This document shows, in pieces, positions 18,028 through 27,272 of a stretch of DNA of 64,000 nt. The notes under the pieces are model-generated. The model saw only the letters and a list, made by a program, of their open reading frames with translations. It did not search any database and had not been told where the DNA came from. Position 1 is the first letter of the stretch; each line of letters starts with the position of its first letter. The translations under genes and the position numbers were made by a program. This stretch comes from JADLGL01 sp963667605 (GTDB lineage Bacteria > Pseudomonadota > Alphaproteobacteria > Rhizobiales > Kaistiaceae): the NCBI GenBank assembly GCA_963667605.2, contig CAXXUZ010000003.1, positions 248,001 through 312,000 on the forward strand. The letters run 5' to 3'.

Positions 18028-18397
18028 CGCTCACGATCTGCTTGAGGCGGGGAATAGCGTGGTCAGCCACGGTGCGGCCGTCCTCGGTCATCACATGGGC
18101 TAGGAATGCTTCCTCGAACGTTTCGACGCCTCGGTTTATCGACTCGAATTTGGCCTTGATGCAGAGGAGGAGACCACGCCATCGAGACCGGCAGTCCTGA
18201 GCATTGTCAGGGTTTGGGAGCGGAAGACGGAACACGACTCGCATTTCGTGGATACCAAAGGCGATCGTTGACCCCTTGGCATCGGAGAAGCTGGCATAGC
18301 TGACTGCCCCGTGCTTGCTGCATAGAGCCTCGATCTCCGTGCGTGTTTGCACGATTGGCACCCTGGTGTTGACGGCAAAGCCAGGCATGGAGCTCAT
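17984..18397 (-). CDS. Phage-type hypothetical protein (FAVNT family)
   Basis: The 137-residue protein runs from ATG 18397 (MSSMPGFAVNTRVPI). Recognisable family features are FAVNTRVP at the start, a central EMRVVFRLPLP, CRSRWRGLLLCIKAKFE and VETFEEAFLAHVMTEDGRTV. Such proteins occur in alphaproteobacterial prophage early regions beside recombination genes. The function is unknown. It sits in a leftward operon with the DUF968-like gene, whose stop is 4 bases upstream. Confidence 0.65.
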   Translation of the reverse strand: MSSMPGFAVNTRVPIVQTRTEIEALCSKHGAVSYASFSDAKGSTIAFGIHEMRVVFRLPLPNPDNAQDCRSRWRGLLLCIKAKFESINRGVETFEEAFLAHVMTEDGRTVADHAIPRLKQIVSGDRPLLPVPNGGGQ

Positions 18398-18401
18398 CCC
18401 G

Positions 18402-18791
18402 TCACCCATATGCGCTCCGGATAATGAGGCCGCCGACTTCGTCATCGCCGGTGCAGGCCCATAGCGACTGCGCGACCTGAACCGGGTCGATGCCCTTAGC
18501 CCGCCACCACTCGCGTTCATTTTCCCGATGCTGATCGGCGCGGTCATCGCTGCGCAGCGGGACCGTATATTTGTCATCCGGCTTCTCGGACATGCCGGTG
18601 CGCCGCTTGCCTAGCCGGGGTTCCCCGTATCGGATGTGCGCGGCCTGGATCATTGACTGAGATCCGCACGCCAAGCAGGGCAGGCGCCGAATGAACCCCA
18701 GGTGGTTGTTGTCATGGGTGCGCGGTCGTCGCTTCCGTCCGCCGGTGTCCAACAGGAAAGCGGCTGAGGCCCGGGCGAGCTCCTGGGCCAT
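18402..18791 (-). CDS. DUF968/HNH-like phage protein
   Basis: About 129 residues from ATG 18791 (MAQELARASAAF). Motifs: LPCLACGS (Cys pair), AAHIRYGEPR, and KPDDKYTVPLRSDDRADQH followed by NEREWWRAKGIDP. This is the DUF968 layout, a zinc-dependent HNH-type fold from phage recombination regions. The usual second Cys or His pair (C..HH) is changed to RSDDRADQH, so metal binding may be altered. A longer frame to 18890 exists but its first 33 residues are low-complexity. Confidence 0.6.
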   Translation of the reverse strand: MAQELARASAAFLLDTGGRKRRPRTHDNNHLGFIRRLPCLACGSQSMIQAAHIRYGEPRLGKRRTGMSEKPDDKYTVPLRSDDRADQHRENEREWWRAKGIDPVQVAQSLWACTGDDEVGGLIIRSAYG

Positions 18792-18822
18792 CAAGCGGCC
18801 TCGGATTTGTAAAGGGCGTCGG

Positions 18823-19041
18823 TCAAGGGCCGTCCCGCCCGTCGCTGCTCGCCCACTGGTGCTGCTCCGCGAGCTTGATAAGGCGGTCAATGATCCGCGT
18901 GGTTTCTGATTCGGCCCACGGTGCGGAGTTATCCCGCAGGGCTGCCCGCACCTTTTTCCACTCGCCGACGGTCATCGTGAGGGTGAGCGAGGCTTCCGCG
19001 GTGTCCGGGTCGGTCAGTTCGATGGTGCCTTGCACGCTCAT
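18823..19041 (-). CDS. Small phage-type protein (72 aa)
   Basis: It starts at ATG 19041, overlapping the stop of the gene upstream as ATGA. The sequence has a beta-rich N-terminus (GTIELTDPDTAEASLTLTMT) and an amphipathic helix (GEWKKVRAALRD). Family unknown. Coupling to both neighbours supports it as a real gene. Confidence 0.55.
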   Translation of the reverse strand: MSVQGTIELTDPDTAEASLTLTMTVGEWKKVRAALRDNSAPWAESETTRIIDRLIKLAEQHQWASSDGRDGP

Positions 19042-19726
19042 ACCGGAAGCGATCCGTCGACGATCGCCGCAACCCGCTCGCTCAGCTCGTCGCGGTCGAT
19101 CTCGCCGTCCTCAAACCTTTGGTAGAAGTGCCGCACGCGATCGAGGGCCTTGCCGACTCGGCCCGTGGGATGGCCGGCGCGGTCCAATAGGTTCTCAAAC
19201 CCCTTCTCCGGATCCTGCGCTTCCATTTGGGCCGCAAGGGCGTTGTTGATCAGGTCGGCATCCGGGCCGGAGAAGCCAGAAGGCTTTGTATCAAGGCGAG
19301 ATGCACCGGCTGTCTCCGACCCGGTAGCACCGGGGCCTTCGTCGGCGTCCCCGGGTGCGTCCGCCGCGGGGGCGGATTCTTCAACAGAGGTGGGGGAAGG
19401 CTCTCGCCCTCCCCCGGGCTGAGTATCAGTAACAGTTTCAGTCTCGTCTTTACTTTTTGCCTGCTCCTGTTTGCTGCCCGAAACCTCTGTCGGGCGCTTC
19501 GAATTCGTTGTCCTCTTGCTCCGGAGAGCAGTGACCAGCCGGTTGAAATTCTTGGCATGGATGTCGACCAGGGCATCGACTTTGGCGTAGCCGAGGAACT
19601 TGGTTTCATCGGCGCCGGTCTCTTCGATCAGCGCCTTGATCTCTTCAAGCTGCCTCCCGGAGATCAGCGCCGCACCGCCGGCAACCCCATCGTCATCCTC
19701 GCCGCGGCTGGTGAGGTTCAGCAGAG
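19038..19726 (-). pseudogene. Phage recombination-type protein, 5' end removed by IS3
   Basis: About 229 codons remain of a gene whose 5' part is cut by the IS3 left end at 19727. Near the break the segment ISGRQLEEIKALIEETGADETKFLGYAKVDAL resembles a short helical domain found at the C-terminus of several phage RecT/ERF-region proteins. It is followed by an acidic low-complexity linker and a C-terminal helical tail (VRHFYQRFEDGEIDRDELSERV). The function of the missing part cannot be told. Confidence 0.5.
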
Positions 19727-19806
19727 TGTCCGGCGTCAGCGCCCCTGGGACAGATTGGGCGGATTGAACAAGAGAGGGTTTCTGGCTCATCTTAACCCAC
19801 GAGGGA

Positions 19807-20187
19807 TTGAAGATGAGACGGAACACCAATCACCAGAAAGCATCGGCCGAGAAGGTCGTGAAGGACATCCGGCGGGCGACTCGTCGGCAGTTCGGCGCCG
19901 AAGAGAAGATCCGGATCGTTCTGGAGGGCCTGCGCGGCGAGGACAGTATCGCTGAGCTGTGTCGCCGTGAGGGGATCAACCAGAACCTCTATTACCGCTG
20001 GTCGAAGGACTTCCTGGAGGCCGGGAAGAAGCGCCTGGCGGGTGACACTGCCCGTGAGGCTACCTCCGATGAGGTCCGGCATCTTCGCAGTGAGGCACTG
20101 GCACTCAAGGAGGCCGTTGCTGACCTGACGCTGGACAACCGTCTACTCAAAAAAAGCATGATCGCGGATGGGGGAGAGGAGGCATGA
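19807..20187 (+). CDS. IS3 OrfA, copy B
   Basis: This gene is identical in translation to the OrfA at 4332. The A7G slippery run lies at 20149-20156 and the stop overlaps the orfB start. Confidence 0.88.
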   Translation: MKMRRNTNHQKASAEKVVKDIRRATRRQFGAEEKIRIVLEGLRGEDSIAELCRREGINQNLYYRWSKDFLEAGKKRLAGDTAREATSDEVRHLRSEALALKEAVADLTLDNRLLKKSMIADGGEEA

Positions 20188-21164
20188 GGTATCCACTATC
20201 GGAGAAGCTGGAGATCATCCGGCTGGTTGAGCGATCCCATCTGCCGGCCAAGCGCACGCTGGCGCAGTTGGGCATTCCCCGCACCTCGTTTTATCGCTGG
20301 TACGACCGCTATCTGACCGGCGGACCGGAGGCCCTGGAGGACCGCCGCTCGCGGCCTGGCCAAGTCTGGAACCGTATCCCCGATGAGGTGAGAGACCGGA
20401 TCGTACAGCTGGCGCTGGACGAGACGGATCTGTCGCCGCGGGAACTGGCTGTCCGGTTCACAGACACAGAGGGCTACTTTGTATCGGAATCCTCGGTTTA
20501 TCGACTGCTCAAGGCCCATGATCTGATCACCAGCCCGGCCTTTATCGTCCTCAAGGCGTCCGACGAGTTCCAGGACAAGACCACGGCGCCAAACCAGCTC
20601 TGGCAGACCGACTTCACTTACCTCAAGGTCATTGATTGGGGCTGGTTCTACCTCTCCACCGTGCTCGACGACTTCTCGCGCACCATTATCGCGTGGAAGC
20701 TCTGCACCACGATGAAGGCCGAGGACGTCACCGATACGCTGGAACTGGCGCTCAAGGCGTCAGGTCGCGATCGGGCAACGGTCATTCACAAGCCACGGCT
20801 CCTGTCTGACAACGGCTCCAGCTACATCGCCGACGATCTGGCCGAATGGCTCGACGACCGCGATATGGAGCACATTCGCGGCGCTCCCTATCATCCGCAA
20901 ACCCAGGGCAAGATCGAGCGTTGGCATCAAACCCTGAAGAACCGCATCCTTTTGGAAAATTACTATCTGCCTGGCGACTTGGAGACACAGATCGAGGCCT
21001 TCGTCGGCCACTACAATTATCACCGCTACCACGAGAGCCTGGGCAACCTCACGCCGGCCGATGTCTACTTCGGGCGCGGCCAGACCATCCTGTTGAAAAG
21101 AGAAAAGATCAAACAAAAGACGCTACAAACCCGGCGCTTGCAATACCGCAAAACCGCCGCATAA
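20184..21164 (+). CDS. IS3 OrfB, copy B
   Basis: The 326-residue rve-type transposase has all three catalytic acidic residues. The Y43, LAE and L286 variants separate it from the copy at 4709. Confidence 0.9.
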   Translation: MRYPLSEKLEIIRLVERSHLPAKRTLAQLGIPRTSFYRWYDRYLTGGPEALEDRRSRPGQVWNRIPDEVRDRIVQLALDETDLSPRELAVRFTDTEGYFVSESSVYRLLKAHDLITSPAFIVLKASDEFQDKTTAPNQLWQTDFTYLKVIDWGWFYLSTVLDDFSRTIIAWKLCTTMKAEDVTDTLELALKASGRDRATVIHKPRLLSDNGSSYIADDLAEWLDDRDMEHIRGAPYHPQTQGKIERWHQTLKNRILLENYYLPGDLETQIEAFVGHYNYHRYHESLGNLTPADVYFGRGQTILLKREKIKQKTLQTRRLQYRKTAA

Positions 21165-21239
21165 AATGACCAACCAGATGGGCCGAACCCTCTCTTAAAT
21201 CAGGCCGCTCATCGGTTCCAAATTACCTGACGACGGACA

Positions 21240-21432
21240 CCCGGGACCACCTAATGGGGATCACGGTTATGCACAAGCGACCCGGATTTGCCCCGGAGTA
21301 CCAGGATTTGTTCTGGGCCTGGTACACGGCTGATGGCGGTCTCTTTCTTACCGACGAGACGCCGGTGGCTGGCATTGTCGAGTATGCGTGCAGTGGCTGC
21401 CATAGCATCGCGCCTGGCGATGACTGGATTTA
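21240..21432 (+). pseudogene. Gene fragment with a CxxC motif between two ISs
   Basis: The frame from ATG 21254 (MGITVMHKRPGF) reads about 59 residues, with an aromatic segment (DLFWAWYTADGG), then TPVAGIVEYACSGCHSIAPG, and enters IS1380 at 21433. The GIVEYACSGC part recalls small zinc-ribbon-like proteins but only one Cys pair is visible. Bases 21356-21432 are repeated exactly at 44032-44108. Confidence 0.4.
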
Positions 21433-23075
21433 CCCGACATTCCCCAGATGACATCCAAATTCGCGGAAATCGTACCACGGCCCCATCTCCAAGGGAACTC
21501 TGTTCCCATTGCAGCCATCCGATGACATGATTTTGGTAATCGGCCAGCGCGTGGAAGGCCATTTGGTCGTTTCTCTTGCCATCCAGACACACCTCTCGTG
21601 TCGCAATCTCCTTGCCGTCGATTCCCTCGGCCTACGCCGGAGCGGGTCTTCGTCGTAGATCATCAATCAGGCTCAAGATTTTCTGGAACAAGCTTCTTGG
21701 GACTGCAACCTCGGCCAATTGAAATGTGACGTACCGGCCATGGCTGACAACTTTCGCACCGATCTTGACCAGCTTCTCCCTCAGCGTCGTCAGCGACCAT
21801 TGCTCCACGGTATCGGGCAACGCCAGGGTACGCATGAAGTTGCCGAGGTTATAGGCGAGTGCATGCAGCTGGAGCCGGACGGCATTGTTGCGTAACGAAC
21901 GGCATGACAGCCGCGTCCACTTGATGGCGTTCTTGCCTTCCTTGATCCATTGCCCGGCAGTGTCGCGCTGATTGTAGAACGCAACAACCCGCTCGGCAGG
22001 ACGGCTCAGGTTGGTGACGATGAAGCCGACGCGGGGATACAGTTCCCCTGAGTGCCACTCCACCTTGGCGACGACCCGGCGGGGCTCCGTCCAGCTACCG
22101 GCCCGATAGCTGAAGTTCGCGTAATACCGACGAACTTCCTTCGGCGGCCGACCGACGGGGCGCTTGAGCAGGTGCGCGATGCTGTCGTGCAGCACCTTGT
22201 TGGCCGGAAGCCGGATGGCGTACTTGAAGCCTTCCGCTTCCAGAAACTCATAAACCTCGGGCGAGGCGAAGGCGGCGTCACCACGGAAATAACGCCGGAG
22301 TGTCTTGTTCCGGTATCGAGCGACCACCGGGTCCAACACATCGCGCCATTCATGGGCGCTGTGCACGTTGCCCGGACGCAGGGCGCAACGCTCCAGATCG
22401 CCGAACTGGTTGAACACGAACAGCGGGTGATAGCACGTGCAGCCGAAGTGACCGTTGTAGGCCGTGCCCTCCTGGTCACCGTAGGTCGGGCTGACGGAGC
22501 TGTCCATGTCGAGCACGATAATCTTCGGCGGCTTGCGCTCGTTAACCTGGTCGATCCAGATGCCCAAAAGGTCAGCGAGCGCGGCGAGGTTGTCATTGGT
22601 GGCGAGTAACTCCGTCTCGAACCGGCCCATCTGGCTGGTCGATGCGCCGCCGCGCTCGACAGCCCTGCCGCCGACGATCCACCGCATCGCAGGATCGCGC
22701 CCCAGCCGGTCGGCGTCGTTCACGTCCTCGTACCCGGCAAGACGACCATAGACGGATTGGCGAAGGAGACCGATGATGCCGTGCCAACCGTTCTTGCCGG
22801 TCCGGCTGTCAGCAATAACGTCACCGGCCAGCGTGGTCAGGCCGAGGGCTTCGTCCAGTTCACGATAGGCGAGCAGACCAGCGTCTGACGTGATCCGCGA
22901 ACCGTGGAACTCGAACTTCAGTCTTCGGTCGAAAAACGCCCGCAGCAGCCCCCGATCCGACTCACCCTCCAGGTTCCGCATTCGACCCACTCTCCGTCTG
23001 ATCTAATCCACTGATTCTTACACAGGAATCAGACGGAAACCGCATCAGATGGATCGGTCACTTGGGGAATGCGGG
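21433..23075 (-). mobile_element. IS1380-family element, copy 2
   Basis: The element is 1643 bp, inverted relative to the copy at 24649. The two bracket the module at 23118-24625. Confidence 0.88.
21632..22990 (-). CDS. IS1380-family transposase, copy 2
   Basis: Intact, 452 residues. The diagnostic residues GELYPRVG and DTAGQW differ from copy 1. D161, D163, D238 and E351 are kept. Confidence 0.9.
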   Translation of the reverse strand: MGRMRNLEGESDRGLLRAFFDRRLKFEFHGSRITSDAGLLAYRELDEALGLTTLAGDVIADSRTGKNGWHGIIGLLRQSVYGRLAGYEDVNDADRLGRDPAMRWIVGGRAVERGGASTSQMGRFETELLATNDNLAALADLLGIWIDQVNERKPPKIIVLDMDSSVSPTYGDQEGTAYNGHFGCTCYHPLFVFNQFGDLERCALRPGNVHSAHEWRDVLDPVVARYRNKTLRRYFRGDAAFASPEVYEFLEAEGFKYAIRLPANKVLHDSIAHLLKRPVGRPPKEVRRYYANFSYRAGSWTEPRRVVAKVEWHSGELYPRVGFIVTNLSRPAERVVAFYNQRDTAGQWIKEGKNAIKWTRLSCRSLRNNAVRLQLHALAYNLGNFMRTLALPDTVEQWSLTTLREKLVKIGAKVVSHGRYVTFQLAEVAVPRSLFQKILSLIDDLRRRPAPA

Positions 23076-23117
23076 CTTAGATAGTCCCACCGGTCCAAAC
23101 CGTCCATTTAGATCAAT

Positions 23118-23627
23118 ATGCGTTGCGGGACGAAAGTCCCACTTTTCCCTGCTCCATTGTCATGGGGAGTCGGGATGATGGCAGAGCACGAAATTCGTGA
23201 TTTGAAACCGCTCGGAGGTTGCGGCGACATCGTTGGCGGAAGACCGAGAAGTCTCTCGCCGGTACCTGACACCCCCTCAAGTCTCTCCTCGACCGCTCGA
23301 CGCCTCCCTGCCTATTCAACACGCGAGGAAAGCAACGACTACCAAGCGGTCGTCGCCGTCCTGGATCAGCGCTGGCGTGTCATCGAATGTCAGGACCGTA
23401 TTCAATGGATTCTACAGCGCCGTCGTGGAAGCCGAGACGGCCTACCAGCATGGCGCGGTGAGAGCTTCTGTCGGATCAGATCAGCTCTCCTACAATGCAT
23501 CCATGAGAAAAGCGGTGATGTCGATCTCGGTGTGGTCGTGGACCTACCGGATCATTTTCGCGCCTCCGATGAACTGCCCGCAAGCGAAGGGCTTGGACAT
23601 GCCGTCGATGGGGAATTTGTCAAATGA
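23118..23627 (+). CDS. Module protein A, copy 2 (RWRVIEC family)
   Basis: The product is up to 169 residues. The conserved part begins at STREESNDYQAVVAVL and matches the copy at 16062-16643 through to FRASDEL. The true start is uncertain (MRCGTKV at 23118 or MMAEHE at 23175), since the upstream part is not conserved. It ends in ATGA coupling with protein B. Family unknown; the pairing with an HTH protein suggests a control or stability module of an integrative element. Confidence 0.6.
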   Translation: MRCGTKVPLFPAPLSWGVGMMAEHEIRDLKPLGGCGDIVGGRPRSLSPVPDTPSSLSSTARRLPAYSTREESNDYQAVVAVLDQRWRVIECQDRIQWILQRRRGSRDGLPAWRGESFCRIRSALLQCIHEKSGDVDLGVVVDLPDHFRASDELPASEGLGHAVDGEFVK

Positions 23628-24625
23628 CCGGGCGGTTCTTCCAGATCGACCGCAGGAGCTGGTGCAAGGCTTGTGATGTCGGGCTCAACGCCGCCGTCGC
23701 CTATCTGGTGCTGGCAACCGGCACCGGCGGAGACAATCGGACGACATCGTGGTCGGTGAACTCCGTCCGCAACTACCCCGATATCGGGCTTGGCCGTTCA
23801 AACGCGGCCATAGACCAGCTCAAGAGCCAAGGTCTGATCAAACAGAAGAAGGCAGGCTCAAGGCCATCCTATCAACTCGTCATCGACGACAAGAAGACTG
23901 CCGATTGGATATGGTTGCCGAACACGTTGGTGACCGGAGCGGTCAGCGAGGTGCCCCCGATTGAGCGCATTCGCCGTCGCGGCGATGTCCGCGCTCTGAG
24001 GTTGTTCGTCGAGCTTTATCACGAGCATTCCCTGGCTGATGATGGTGGTCTGCATTGGAAACTCATTCGGCGAAATTACGAATGTCAGAAAGTTGGCGAG
24101 GCTGGACACGGAGTATTCTGGGACTTCAGCGATGCTGGTGTAACGATCTCATGGAGGCCGCCATTCGATCAGTTCCTCACCGGCAGGAGGACCAAAGATG
24201 GCGGTGATCAAGGTGGTGACGCTGCATGGGCGGCGCTGAACGCCATTGTCGAATGCGGGCTGGTGGAATGCGTCCCGCACTTGATCGAGGCCGACACCGA
24301 AGAAGCCGAGATTATTCACCCCTGCCCCGAAAATACCGGCACCGACATCGAACAGAAACTGGGTATGGTGGTTCGTAAGTTCACGATGGAGTTGGCAGGT
24401 TCAGCGACCCTACGAATGATAGGGGACGGCGACGACATCATTGCCGTCAATAATCAATATCCGAATGTTCAGATGGTCGGCATCTACCGGTTACGTTACC
24501 GACCGCATACCAAGGCGACAGCCGCTTGGTTTGCACAGAGCAGCAAGTGGCAGGAGTTCATCGAAGGCTACGAAGCAATGATCCATCCGGCTGAGGCTGG
24601 ACAGCCCGTTCGAATGAATGCGTGA
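23624..24625 (+). CDS. Module protein B: winged-helix-type DNA-binding protein
   Basis: The 333-residue protein begins MTGRFFQIDRRSWCKACDVG. Residues about 24-75 form a MarR/replication-initiator-like winged helix: LNAAVAYLVLATGTGGDN, then SWSVNSVRNYPDIGLGRSNAAIDQLKSQGLIKQ, typical of HTH proteins in mobile elements. The remainder (WKLIRRNYECQKVGEAGHGV, then a C-terminal beta-rich YPNVQMVGIYRLRYRP) is unrecognised. It is translationally coupled to protein A. No catalytic motif is visible. A regulator or replication-type initiator is plausible. Confidence 0.6.
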   Translation: MTGRFFQIDRRSWCKACDVGLNAAVAYLVLATGTGGDNRTTSWSVNSVRNYPDIGLGRSNAAIDQLKSQGLIKQKKAGSRPSYQLVIDDKKTADWIWLPNTLVTGAVSEVPPIERIRRRGDVRALRLFVELYHEHSLADDGGLHWKLIRRNYECQKVGEAGHGVFWDFSDAGVTISWRPPFDQFLTGRRTKDGGDQGGDAAWAALNAIVECGLVECVPHLIEADTEEAEIIHPCPENTGTDIEQKLGMVVRKFTMELAGSATLRMIGDGDDIIAVNNQYPNVQMVGIYRLRYRPHTKATAAWFAQSSKWQEFIEGYEAMIHPAEAGQPVRMNA

Positions 24626-24648
24626 CCTGCAACATCAAGGGATATCAA

Positions 24649-26290
24649 CCCGCATTCCCCAAGTGACCGATCCATCTGATGCGGTTTCCGTCTGATTCCT
24701 GTATAAGAATCAGTGGATTAGATCAGACGGAGAGTGGGTCGAATGCGGAACCTGGAGGGTGAGTCGGATCGGGGGCTGCTGCGGGCGTTTTTCGACCGAA
24801 GACTGAAGTTCGAGTTCCACGGTTCGCGGATCACGTCAGACGCTGGTCTGCTCGCCTATCGTGAACTGGACGAAGCCCTCGGCCTGACCACGCTGGCCGG
24901 TGACGTTATTGCTGACAGCCGGACCGGCAAGAACGGTTGGCACGGCATCATCGGTCTCCTTCGCCAATCCGTCTATGGTCGTCTTGCCGGGTACGAGGAC
25001 GTGAACGACGCCGACCGGCTGGGGCGCGATCCTGCGATGCGGTGGATCGTCGGCGGCAGGGCTGTCGAGCGCGGCGGCGCATCGACCAGCCAGATGGGCC
25101 GGTTCGAGACGGAGTTACTCGCCACCAATGACAACCTCGCCGCGCTCGCTGACCTTTTGGGCATCTGGATCGACCAGGTTAACGAGCGCAAGCCGCCGAA
25201 GATTATCGTGCTCGACATGGACAGCTCCGTCAGCCCGACCTACGGTGACCAGGAGGGCACGGCCTACAACGGTCACTTCGGCTGCACGTGCTATCACCCG
25301 CTGTTCGTGTTCAACCAGTTCGGCGATCTGGAGCGTTGCGCCCTGCGTCCGGGCAACGTGCACAGCGCCCATGAATGGCGCGATGTGTTGGACCCGGTGG
25401 TCGCTCGATACCGGAACAAGACACTCCGGCGTTATTTCCGTGGTGACGCCGCCTTCGCCTCGCCCGAGGTTTATGAGTTTCTGGAAGCGGAAGGCTTCAA
25501 GTACGCCATCCGGCTTCCGGCCAACAAGGTGCTGCACGACAGCATCGCGCACCTGCTCAAGCGCCCCGTCGGTCGGCCGCCGAAGGAAGTTCGTCGGTAT
25601 TACGCGAACTTCAGCTATCGGGCCGGTAGCTGGACGGAGCCCCGCCGGGTCGTCGCCAAGGTGGAGTGGCACTCAGGGGAACCGTATCCCCGCGTCGGCT
25701 TCATCGTCACCAACCTGAGCCGTCCTGCCGAGCGGGTTGTTGCGTTCTACAATCAGCGCGACACTGCCGGGCAATGGATCAAGGAAGGCAAGAACGCCAT
25801 CAAGTGGACGCGGCTGTCATGCCGTTCGTTACGCAACAATGCCGTCCGGCTCCAGCTGCATGCACTCGCCTATAACCTCGGCAACTTCATGCGTACCCTG
25901 GCGTTGCCCGATACCGTGGAGCAATGGTCGCTGACGACGCTGAGGGAGAAGCTGGTCAAGATCGGTGCGAAAGTTGTCAGCCATGGCCGGTACGTCACAT
26001 TTCAATTGGCCGAGGTTGCAGTCCCAAGAAGCTTGTTCCAGAAAATCTTGAGCCTGATTGATGATCTACGACGAAGACCCGCTCCGGCGTAGGCCGAGGG
26101 AATCGACGGCAAGGAGATTGCGACACGAGAGGTGTGTCTGGATGGCAAGAGAAACGACCAAATGGCCTTCCACGCGCTGGCCGATTACCAAAATCATGTC
26201 ATCGGATGGCTGCAATGGGAACAGAGTTCCCTTGGAGATGGGGCCGTGGTACGATTTCCGCGAATTTGGATGTCATCTGGGGAATGTCGG
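24649..26290 (+). mobile_element. IS1380-family element, copy 3
   Basis: The element is 1642 bp. Its right end has replaced the 5' part of an antitoxin gene. With the inverted copy at 21433 it could mobilise the 1.6 kb between them. Confidence 0.88.
24734..26092 (+). CDS. IS1380-family transposase, copy 3
   Basis: Intact, 452 residues. It has GEPYPRVG like copy 1 and DTAGQW like copy 2. Confidence 0.9.
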   Translation: MGRMRNLEGESDRGLLRAFFDRRLKFEFHGSRITSDAGLLAYRELDEALGLTTLAGDVIADSRTGKNGWHGIIGLLRQSVYGRLAGYEDVNDADRLGRDPAMRWIVGGRAVERGGASTSQMGRFETELLATNDNLAALADLLGIWIDQVNERKPPKIIVLDMDSSVSPTYGDQEGTAYNGHFGCTCYHPLFVFNQFGDLERCALRPGNVHSAHEWRDVLDPVVARYRNKTLRRYFRGDAAFASPEVYEFLEAEGFKYAIRLPANKVLHDSIAHLLKRPVGRPPKEVRRYYANFSYRAGSWTEPRRVVAKVEWHSGEPYPRVGFIVTNLSRPAERVVAFYNQRDTAGQWIKEGKNAIKWTRLSCRSLRNNAVRLQLHALAYNLGNFMRTLALPDTVEQWSLTTLREKLVKIGAKVVSHGRYVTFQLAEVAVPRSLFQKILSLIDDLRRRPAPA

Positions 26291-26492
26291 CTTAGATCGT
26301 GTGCTCTCCTGGCCGCCAAAGCGACAACAGGATGCTGTCGAGATCCTGGAGGGAATCGAGGACCAGGACAGCATCGAGTTCCAGCTGACAGACGAGCAGC
26401 TTGCGGAAGTCAGTCGCCGCCGCACCGATCCGGACCCGAAGACGCTGACCCTCGCCGAGTTCGACAAGAGGCTCCGCCGCTTCGGCGCATGA
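26291..26492 (+). pseudogene. Type II antitoxin, N-terminus lost to IS1380
   Basis: About 66 residues of an addiction-module antitoxin remain: LDRVLSWPPKRQQDAVEILE, then QLTDEQLAEVSRRR and the C-terminal EFDKRLRRFGA. The family normally has 10-15 more residues at the front. The frame is open back into IS1380 (to 26058), so a fusion protein that keeps the toxin-binding C-terminus could be made. The stop overlaps the toxin ATG. Confidence 0.75.
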
Positions 26493-26770
26493 AGATCATC
26501 GTCCGCCAGGAGGCCGACGATGATCTTGACGCCGTCTTCGCTTGGATCGCCAAGGACAATCCGCGGGCGGCGGCCGATATGATCCGCCGCATCCGTTCGC
26601 GGATCGGCCTATTGACCACTCCGGGTCTTGCCCACATCGGGCGCCCTGGTCGCGATGACGACACGCGCGAACTCATCGAGCTCCCGCATATCATCGTCTA
26701 CGAGGTGCATGCCGATCGCGAACTGATTGATATTCTCGGCGTTTTTCACAACAGCCAAGAACGAAAATAG
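26489..26770 (+). CDS. RelE/ParE-family toxin
   Basis: The 93-residue product MKIIVRQEADDDLDAVFAWI has the ParE/RelE fold order: strand, two helices (LDAVFAWIAKDNP, AAADMIRRIRSRIGLL), then strands with GRPGRDDDTRELIE, HIIVYEV and IDILGVFHNSQ. ParE members poison gyrase and RelE members cleave mRNA; which applies here is not decided by sequence. It is intact and coupled by ATGA to the damaged antitoxin. Confidence 0.85.
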   Translation: MKIIVRQEADDDLDAVFAWIAKDNPRAAADMIRRIRSRIGLLTTPGLAHIGRPGRDDDTRELIELPHIIVYEVHADRELIDILGVFHNSQERK

Positions 26771-27272
26771 CATGACCGGCCGCTTCTCATCGCAGCCGCT
26801 GGTCTAGCACGTCGTAAAGCAGATATTGTACGACACGGCGAAATGGCTCGGCTGAGCGGTCCCCTATCGCGTGGCCACGGCGAATGTCCGCTTTGCGCCA
26901 TGTGTGGACGGCTCTCCGTTGGCAAGGGGTTTCTTGATGCAGCGCTGGCTTGGTCGGTGCGGCCATGTGTTCGACCTGTTGGTGCGGCACGCATGAGCCG
27001 CTGGCCATAATGCCTTCCGCGGAGATGGGTCCCGATCGAAAGCAAAAGCACGCGCTCTGAAGCGCTCTGACCCAAGTGGGTTGTCCCGTCTCCCGGTATC
27101 GACCGTTCAGTGCATTACATCGCAATTGCCCTGGCCAAACTCCTTGTTCCTCAGATCGCTTGCGGCTCCGTATAGCGATCCCCGGTGATCATCATCGCCC
27201 AGATGATCCGGGCTGTCTTATTGGCGAGAGCCACCGCAGCAGTCTTCGGCGTTCGGCGAGCAAGCAACTGCA
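26771..27272. other. Non-coding tail, probably of the IS110-type element
   Basis: About 500 bases without a gene. Bases about 26810-27060 have the character of the conserved non-coding flank of IS110-group elements and contain the inverted gene's downstream side. Exact ends were not found because IS110 elements often lack terminal repeats. Confidence 0.45.

Larger units (their letters stand above)
19727..21239 (+). mobile_element. IS3-family element, copy B
   Basis: The element is 1513 bp, the same length and ends as the copy at 4252. The left flank is a phage gene and the right flank is unrelated DNA with no target duplication, so a deletion or inversion has used this copy as an endpoint. 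Confidence 0.88.

Noticed and set aside
21254..21451. CSGCH as a cytochrome c haem motif
   Set aside because: The fragment has no signal peptide, the frame runs into IS1380, and the surrounding residues do not resemble a cytochrome; a chance CxxCH is likely.
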